Source of the DNA: Intestinirhabdus alba
Lineage (GTDB): Bacteria; Pseudomonadota; Gammaproteobacteria; Enterobacterales; Enterobacteriaceae
Length of the DNA stretch: 64,000 nt
Direction: 5' to 3'
Assembly (NCBI RefSeq): GCF_009711095.1
Contig: NZ_WMJZ01000001.1
Location: forward strand, 62,001 to 126,000
The notes beneath the pieces were generated by a model that was given only the letters and a program-made list of their open reading frames with translations, made no database searches and was not told where the DNA came from. Shown in pieces: positions 60,060-64,000 of the stretch; within the stretch, counting starts at the first letter, position 1, and the number at the start of each line of letters is the position of its first letter. The translations under genes were made by a program, and so were the position numbers.

Positions 60060-62206
60060 TGGCTCCCCGGATACTGTGTTTTTAACTGCGTGTACCAGCC
60101 CTTGCGCATGAGCTTATCTACCGCTTCGCCGCCGCACTCGTTATATCCGCCCGGCGCGTAGCACATGACGGCCCGGTACAGCGCGTAGCTTTTATCCTCA
60201 GGCTCCGCCTTTGGCGACGTAATGATGTGCTGATAGTAACTCTGCCTGTCGAACTGCCCGTAGGATGGCGGGCGCGGGCTGGTGGCCTCCAGCGCGTCGT
60301 TGCCCGCGCCGTCCGCCCACAGGTCGATATTCGCCCGGGTGGTGCGGAAAAACTCGCCGAGGCAGTTGAGGGCGTGCGCGTCGTCGGCGTTTTTGCTGAG
60401 CGCCAACACCGTCTCATCGAGGCTACGACAGAAGTATCCCGCTTCGGCCGCGTCGCCGCGCCAGTCGAAGACCTCCAGGCTCACGTCGGCAAAGGCCTCG
60501 TCGGAGAGCGGCGCGGTCACGGCGGCGGCGAGCTTTCTGTCGGTCGACCAGTCGCTGAAGCGGCCCTCGAGAAGATCGTGGATCAGCAGCGTATGCAGGG
60601 CGATGGTGCGCTCCTCATCGTTGGGGCCCCGGCGGGCCTGCTGGCGCAGCAGCGCCGGCGAGGCCGCCTTCTTGAGCGCCCGGGAGCGAAAGCGCAGGTT
60701 GGTTATCGCGCTGTCCGGGGCGAAAATCGCCGCCACGTCACCGCTGGAGAGCAGCGTGGCCGTCAGTTTGGCCTGGATATACTGCCGCTGCTCGTCGTCC
60801 TGGCTAAGCTTCAGCAGCCGCTGCCAGAAATCGCGCGCGGCGGGCCACTGCTCCTGGGCCATCAGCGCCTCACCGTAGAGCACCTGCTCGCTGAAGGCGA
60901 GAATATCGCGCGCGGGCAGGGTTTGCGCCGGCGTGACGGCCTTCAGAACGGCGGCCGGGTTGTTGGTCGCCATCCACAGGTTCAGCTGCAGATTGTGCCA
61001 CAGCGGCAGCCTGCCGCTCTTCTCAAAAACCGCCCTGCTGGCGTCGAGCTGCGCCTGGGTCAGCGTGGGCTGCGAGCCGCCGTTCAGGCGAAGCGCGCGC
61101 AGCAGCTCCACGTAGCTGACCAGCGGCGCGTTGGCAAAGGTCGACCGCGGCGGATCGTTGAAAAACTGCATACCGAAGACGTTGTCATATTCGATGATTC
61201 GTTCCCGCAGCGTCCGGGCGTCCGCGGCCTGTGAAAGCGCCTGCTCATACAGCGTCGCCAGCTGCGGCCACGCCTGCTGATACCAGCTGATGCGGCGCAG
61301 CATACCGCGCGCGGAGTCGGCATAGCGCCCCTCCGGCCAGCGCTGCAGATAGCGCTGCGCCTCCTCCTGCGCCTGCCTGGCCGCCTCCTGGCTTACCCTG
61401 TTGAGATCGAACTCGCCGTACCGGCCGACGCTGTGCTGGCTGCTTCGGTTCAGCGCCGTGCGCATCAGCATGTACTGCGCGGTTTCCGTCAGCCACGGCT
61501 GGCGGCTCTCCAGCAGCAGGGTAAAGTCCTGCGAGGCGGCGTCATAGTCGCCGTTATAAAAGTGGACGATACCGGAAAGATAGGTGCTGAACAGAAGCGC
61601 GGTGGAGCCGGTCGGAAAGGCCGAAAGGCTCTCCTGGAGCCGATCCGCAGGCGTGCCATAGAACAGCGCCAGGCGCGCCCTGGCCAGAGTCTGCCGCTGC
61701 GGCGCAGAGAGGGTTTCGTCAGCCTGCAGGGCGGCAATGTAGGCGCTGACGGCCCGGGGCGTATTGGAGACAAAGCGGTTTTCCTGCGAATAGTCAGCCG
61801 GCCCCAGGTAGTCGCCGTTCTCAGCGGAGGGGGCCAACTGCATCGGATCGATGTTCAGCGCCGCCAGCTGCGCGCTGAGGGGAACGTCCTGAGGCCCGGC
61901 CTCTTCAGGAGCGGTCGACGGGCGGCCGTTGAGCCACTCAGGATGCCAGGCGAAATAGAAATCCCGGGAGCGGGTGATATCGGCGGGCATCGCCTGCACG
62001 GGAAGGGCGAAGGCCCTGGCCTCGCTCAGCAGGCGCAGCAGGTTATCGCGGGAATCATTGTCGGGCGTCAGCGCCGGCACGCCCTTCAGCAGACAGAACT
62101 CGTCGCTCCAGCTGCAGTCCGGTTCGTCAAAAGAGGCGAGGGCCTGCGGCGCGGCGGTCAGCAGGACGCACAGGGTGAAAGCGAGAGGGGTCTTCCTGAC
62201 GATCAT
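60029..62206 (-). CDS. Large periplasmic TPR-like protein of unknown function
   Basis: A 725-residue protein with signal peptide (MIVRKTPLAFTLCVLLTAAPQALA) and helical-repeat segments of TPR character (for example FYNGDYDAASQDFTLLLES and RDFWQRLLKLSQDDEQRQYI). Cysteines near both ends may form disulfides. I do not recognise a named family. Coupled to the DUF3142 gene by a 31-bp overlap, 19 bp after ybbJ. Function unknown. Confidence 0.65.
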   Translation of the reverse strand: MIVRKTPLAFTLCVLLTAAPQALASFDEPDCSWSDEFCLLKGVPALTPDNDSRDNLLRLLSEARAFALPVQAMPADITRSRDFYFAWHPEWLNGRPSTAPEEAGPQDVPLSAQLAALNIDPMQLAPSAENGDYLGPADYSQENRFVSNTPRAVSAYIAALQADETLSAPQRQTLARARLALFYGTPADRLQESLSAFPTGSTALLFSTYLSGIVHFYNGDYDAASQDFTLLLESRQPWLTETAQYMLMRTALNRSSQHSVGRYGEFDLNRVSQEAARQAQEEAQRYLQRWPEGRYADSARGMLRRISWYQQAWPQLATLYEQALSQAADARTLRERIIEYDNVFGMQFFNDPPRSTFANAPLVSYVELLRALRLNGGSQPTLTQAQLDASRAVFEKSGRLPLWHNLQLNLWMATNNPAAVLKAVTPAQTLPARDILAFSEQVLYGEALMAQEQWPAARDFWQRLLKLSQDDEQRQYIQAKLTATLLSSGDVAAIFAPDSAITNLRFRSRALKKAASPALLRQQARRGPNDEERTIALHTLLIHDLLEGRFSDWSTDRKLAAAVTAPLSDEAFADVSLEVFDWRGDAAEAGYFCRSLDETVLALSKNADDAHALNCLGEFFRTTRANIDLWADGAGNDALEATSPRPPSYGQFDRQSYYQHIITSPKAEPEDKSYALYRAVMCYAPGGYNECGGEAVDKLMRKGWYTQLKTQYPGSQWAQQLKYYW

Positions 62207-62225
62207 AACTTTTCCTGTCTGGTTG

Positions 62226-62684
62226 TTAGGTGTCTACGGGGCGGATAAACAGCGTTATGCCCTCAACGGCGATGACTTCGATCCGGGTGCCGGCGGGCAG
62301 ATCTTCGCCAGCGCTTACCGGCCACGCGCTGTCGCCGACGCGCAGGCGACCGCGACCGTTGACCAGCGCCGCTTCCAGCACAAAGCGGCGGCCGACCAGC
62401 TGCTGTCCGCGCTGGTTAAGCTGGCCGGCGGCGGGCCTTTGTCGGCCGACGCGCCGGGCCAGCCACTTCCACCACAGCCAGGCGGCGAGCAGGGTGGTGA
62501 CGGCGAATATCACCCCCTGCCACTCCCAGCCAACCGGCAGCAGCCAGGCGACGATACCGGTGACCACCGCCGCCACGCCGCTCCACAGCAGATAGCCGTT
62601 GCCGCCCAGCATTTCGGCGGCCAGCAGCAGGCCGCCGAGGCTGAGCCACAGGAGGTGCGGATGCTGGAGGAGCGTCGCAATCAT
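62226..62684 (-). CDS. ybbJ: NfeD-family membrane protein YbbJ
   Basis: A 152-residue NfeD1b-type protein: three to four membrane helices then an OB-fold domain ([20 protein letters not shown]). Start overlaps the qmcA stop by 4 bp (ATGA). NfeD proteins work with stomatin-like SPFH partners, here QmcA. Confidence 0.93.
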   Translation of the reverse strand: MIATLLQHPHLLWLSLGGLLLAAEMLGGNGYLLWSGVAAVVTGIVAWLLPVGWEWQGVIFAVTTLLAAWLWWKWLARRVGRQRPAAGQLNQRGQQLVGRRFVLEAALVNGRGRLRVGDSAWPVSAGEDLPAGTRIEVIAVEGITLFIRPVDT

Positions 62685-63598
62685 GATTTCGTGCGCTCGC
62701 TGGCGCTGTCCTTAACCAGCTCGGCGATCCCGGCGATGGAGCCCATCAGGCTGCTGGCGTCCAGCGGCATCATCACCACCTTGCTGTTGTTTGCCGAGCC
62801 GATCTGCTGCAGGGCTTCGGTATATTTTTGCGCCACGAAGTAGTTCACCGCCTGGATATCCCCGGAGGCGATGGCCTCAGAGACCATCCTGGTGGCGCGG
62901 GCTTCCGCCTCGGCCGATCGCTCCCGGGCCTCGGCCTGCAGGAACGCCGACTGGCGCTCGCCTTCCGCTTTCAGGATCTGCGACTGCTTCTCCCCCTCGG
63001 CCTTGAGGATCTCCGCCTGGCGCACCCCTTCCGCCTCCAGGATATAGGCGCGCTTGGTGCGTTCCGCCTTCATCTGGGCGTTCATTGAGGAGATCAGCTC
63101 CGCCGGCGGGCGCACGTCGCGGATTTCAATACGGGTGACCTTGATGCCCCACGGGTTGGTCGCCTCATCGACAATGTGCAGCAGGCGGGTATTAATGCTG
63201 TCGCGCTGGGAGAGCATTTCGTCAAGCTCCATCGAGCCGAGCACGGTGCGGATGTTGGTCATGGTGAGGTTGATGATCGCCAGCTCCAGGTTGCTGACCT
63301 CATACGCCGCGCGCGGGGCGTCAATCACCTGGATAAAGCACACCGCGTCGATGGTGACGTTGGCGTTATCCTTGGAGATCACCTCCTGGGAAGGGATATC
63401 CAGCACCTGCTCCATCATATTGATTTTTCGGCCGATGCGGTCCATAAACGGCACCACCAGGCTTAGCCCCGGCTGCAGCGTTTTGGTATAGCGGCCGAAG
63501 CGCTCTACGGTCCACTGATATCCCTGCGGAACAATTTTGACGCCGGAGGCGACGACGGCCAGCGCGACAAAAATAAGAATCGGGATAAAGATCAACAT
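62681..63598 (-). CDS. qmcA: SPFH-domain membrane protein QmcA
   Basis: A 305-residue stomatin/prohibitin-family protein with N-terminal membrane helix ([20 protein letters not shown]), SPFH domain and a coiled coil with AEGEKQ/AEGERQ repeats. A multicopy suppressor of htpX ftsH growth defects in E. coli. First gene of an operon running into ybbJ and likely the TPR/DUF3142 pair. Confidence 0.95.
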   Translation of the reverse strand: MLIFIPILIFVALAVVASGVKIVPQGYQWTVERFGRYTKTLQPGLSLVVPFMDRIGRKINMMEQVLDIPSQEVISKDNANVTIDAVCFIQVIDAPRAAYEVSNLELAIINLTMTNIRTVLGSMELDEMLSQRDSINTRLLHIVDEATNPWGIKVTRIEIRDVRPPAELISSMNAQMKAERTKRAYILEAEGVRQAEILKAEGEKQSQILKAEGERQSAFLQAEARERSAEAEARATRMVSEAIASGDIQAVNYFVAQKYTEALQQIGSANNSKVVMMPLDASSLMGSIAGIAELVKDSASERTKS

Positions 63599-63744
63599 GA
63601 AACTACCTCCTTTGCGGATTTCCCTGATGAAGAGACACGGCCTGGGCTTATTGTGCGCCAGTATATCGACAAAGGGCGATAAATTCGCCCGGAATCAACG
63701 GCATCAGTCGGGAAAAGTTGCGAGGCGGGCAGGTAAAAGAGGCG

Positions 63745-63776
63745 CTGTCGCCGCCGGGCGCTTCCGGCGGCGACAG
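63745..63776 (-). terminator. Terminator-like hairpin after cnoX
   Basis: A 13-bp perfect stem CTGTCGCCGCCGG/CCGGCGGCGACAG with a 6-base loop. On the minus strand it is followed by CGCCTCTTTTACC, a weak T-tract. Confidence 0.65.
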
Positions 63777-63808
63777 GTTTATCCGGCCAGGCAAGGCCGG
63801 GGGACGAA

Positions 63809-64000
63809 TCAGTACAGCAGCGCGTACAGCTGGCGGCGGTACTTCGATGCCAGCGCGTCGCCGGTGCCCAGCGCGGCGAGGATCTCCTGGAAGGTCTTGC
63901 GCGCCTGCCCGTCGGCGGCGGCGAGATCCGTTTTCAGATGGCTGAACAGCAGCGCCAGCGACTCCTCATTGCGCCCCACCTGGTGCAGCTGCAGCGCCAG
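63809..64000 (-). CDS. cnoX: Chaperedoxin CnoX (YbbN), 3' end only
   Basis: The last 63 codons, reading leftward from the right edge: [20 protein letters not shown] ... [13 protein letters not shown]. This matches the TPR C-terminus of E. coli CnoX. The thioredoxin-like domain lies outside the window. In E. coli fetAB lie between qmcA and cnoX; here they are absent. Confidence 0.9.
   Translation of the reverse strand: MALQLHQVGRNEESLALLFSHLKTDLAAADGQARKTFQEILAALGTGDALASKYRRQLYALLY

Overview
The window is chromosomal DNA of an enterobacterium of the Klebsiella-Raoultella-Enterobacter type. Most genes match, in order and nearly residue for residue, the Escherichia coli cof-mdlAB-glnK-amtB-tesB-ffs-hha-acrAB-dnaX-htpG-adk-ushA-copA-cueR-qmcA stretch. 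The high GC of the core and the accessory heme and nucleoside operons place it outside Escherichia. The species cannot be fixed from the sequence alone.

Layout. 1-8.4 kb: 5' part of ybaE, cof, a PLP-dependent cysteine-synthase-like gene divergent from decR, the heterodimeric exporter mdlAB, and the nitrogen-controlled glnK-amtB operon with a sigma-54 promoter and an NtrC site. 8.4-14.3 kb: an AT-richer accessory locus between amtB and tesB. It encodes two small glycine-zipper peptides with microcin-type leaders, a CvaA/HlyD-like adaptor, a CvaB-like C39-peptidase ABC exporter, and a convergent winged-helix protein. 14.5-19.9 kb: tesB, ybaY, atl, 4.5S RNA, ylaC, hha-tomB and long non-coding stretches. 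19.9-29.8 kb: acrAB/acrR with the AcrR operator, mscK, rsmS, priC, ybaN. 29.9-37.7 kb: apt, dnaX (with its frameshift site), ybaB, recR, htpG (sigma-32 promoter), adk, hemH. 37.8-47.0 kb: ybaL, fsr, ushA, ybaK, the sRNA ChiX, ybaP, copA (CueR-type promoter). 47.3-58.4 kb: two accessory operons inserted between copA and cueR: MFS transporter-LacI regulator-nucleoside hydrolase, and a Fur-box-headed TonB receptor-hmuT-hutW-hutX-reductase-hmuU-hmuV operon. 58.5-64 kb: a repeat with 19-bp terminal inverted repeats, cueR, an uncharacterised DUF3142/TPR-like pair, nfeD-like ybbJ-qmcA, and the 3' end of cnoX.

The most notable system is the locus at 8.6-14.2 kb. Both peptides begin with an MREL...VSGAG leader, are rich in GxxxG repeats, and lie beside a dedicated peptidase-exporter with an intact Cys32/His105/Asp121 triad. 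Peptide 2 has runs of six and five glycines spaced exactly four residues apart. This is the architecture of class II microcins and of the two-protein glycine-zipper contact-dependent bacteriocin (Cdz) of Caulobacter. No immunity gene is evident. ERIC-family elements with an unusual internal module sit immediately after peptide 1 and immediately before the adaptor gene.

The copA-cueR interval carries heme import with anaerobic heme breakdown (HutW/HutX/reductase) but no ChuS/HmuS heme-degrading gene in the window. The inosine-guanosine kinase gene gsk, found between hemH and ybaL in E. coli, is missing.
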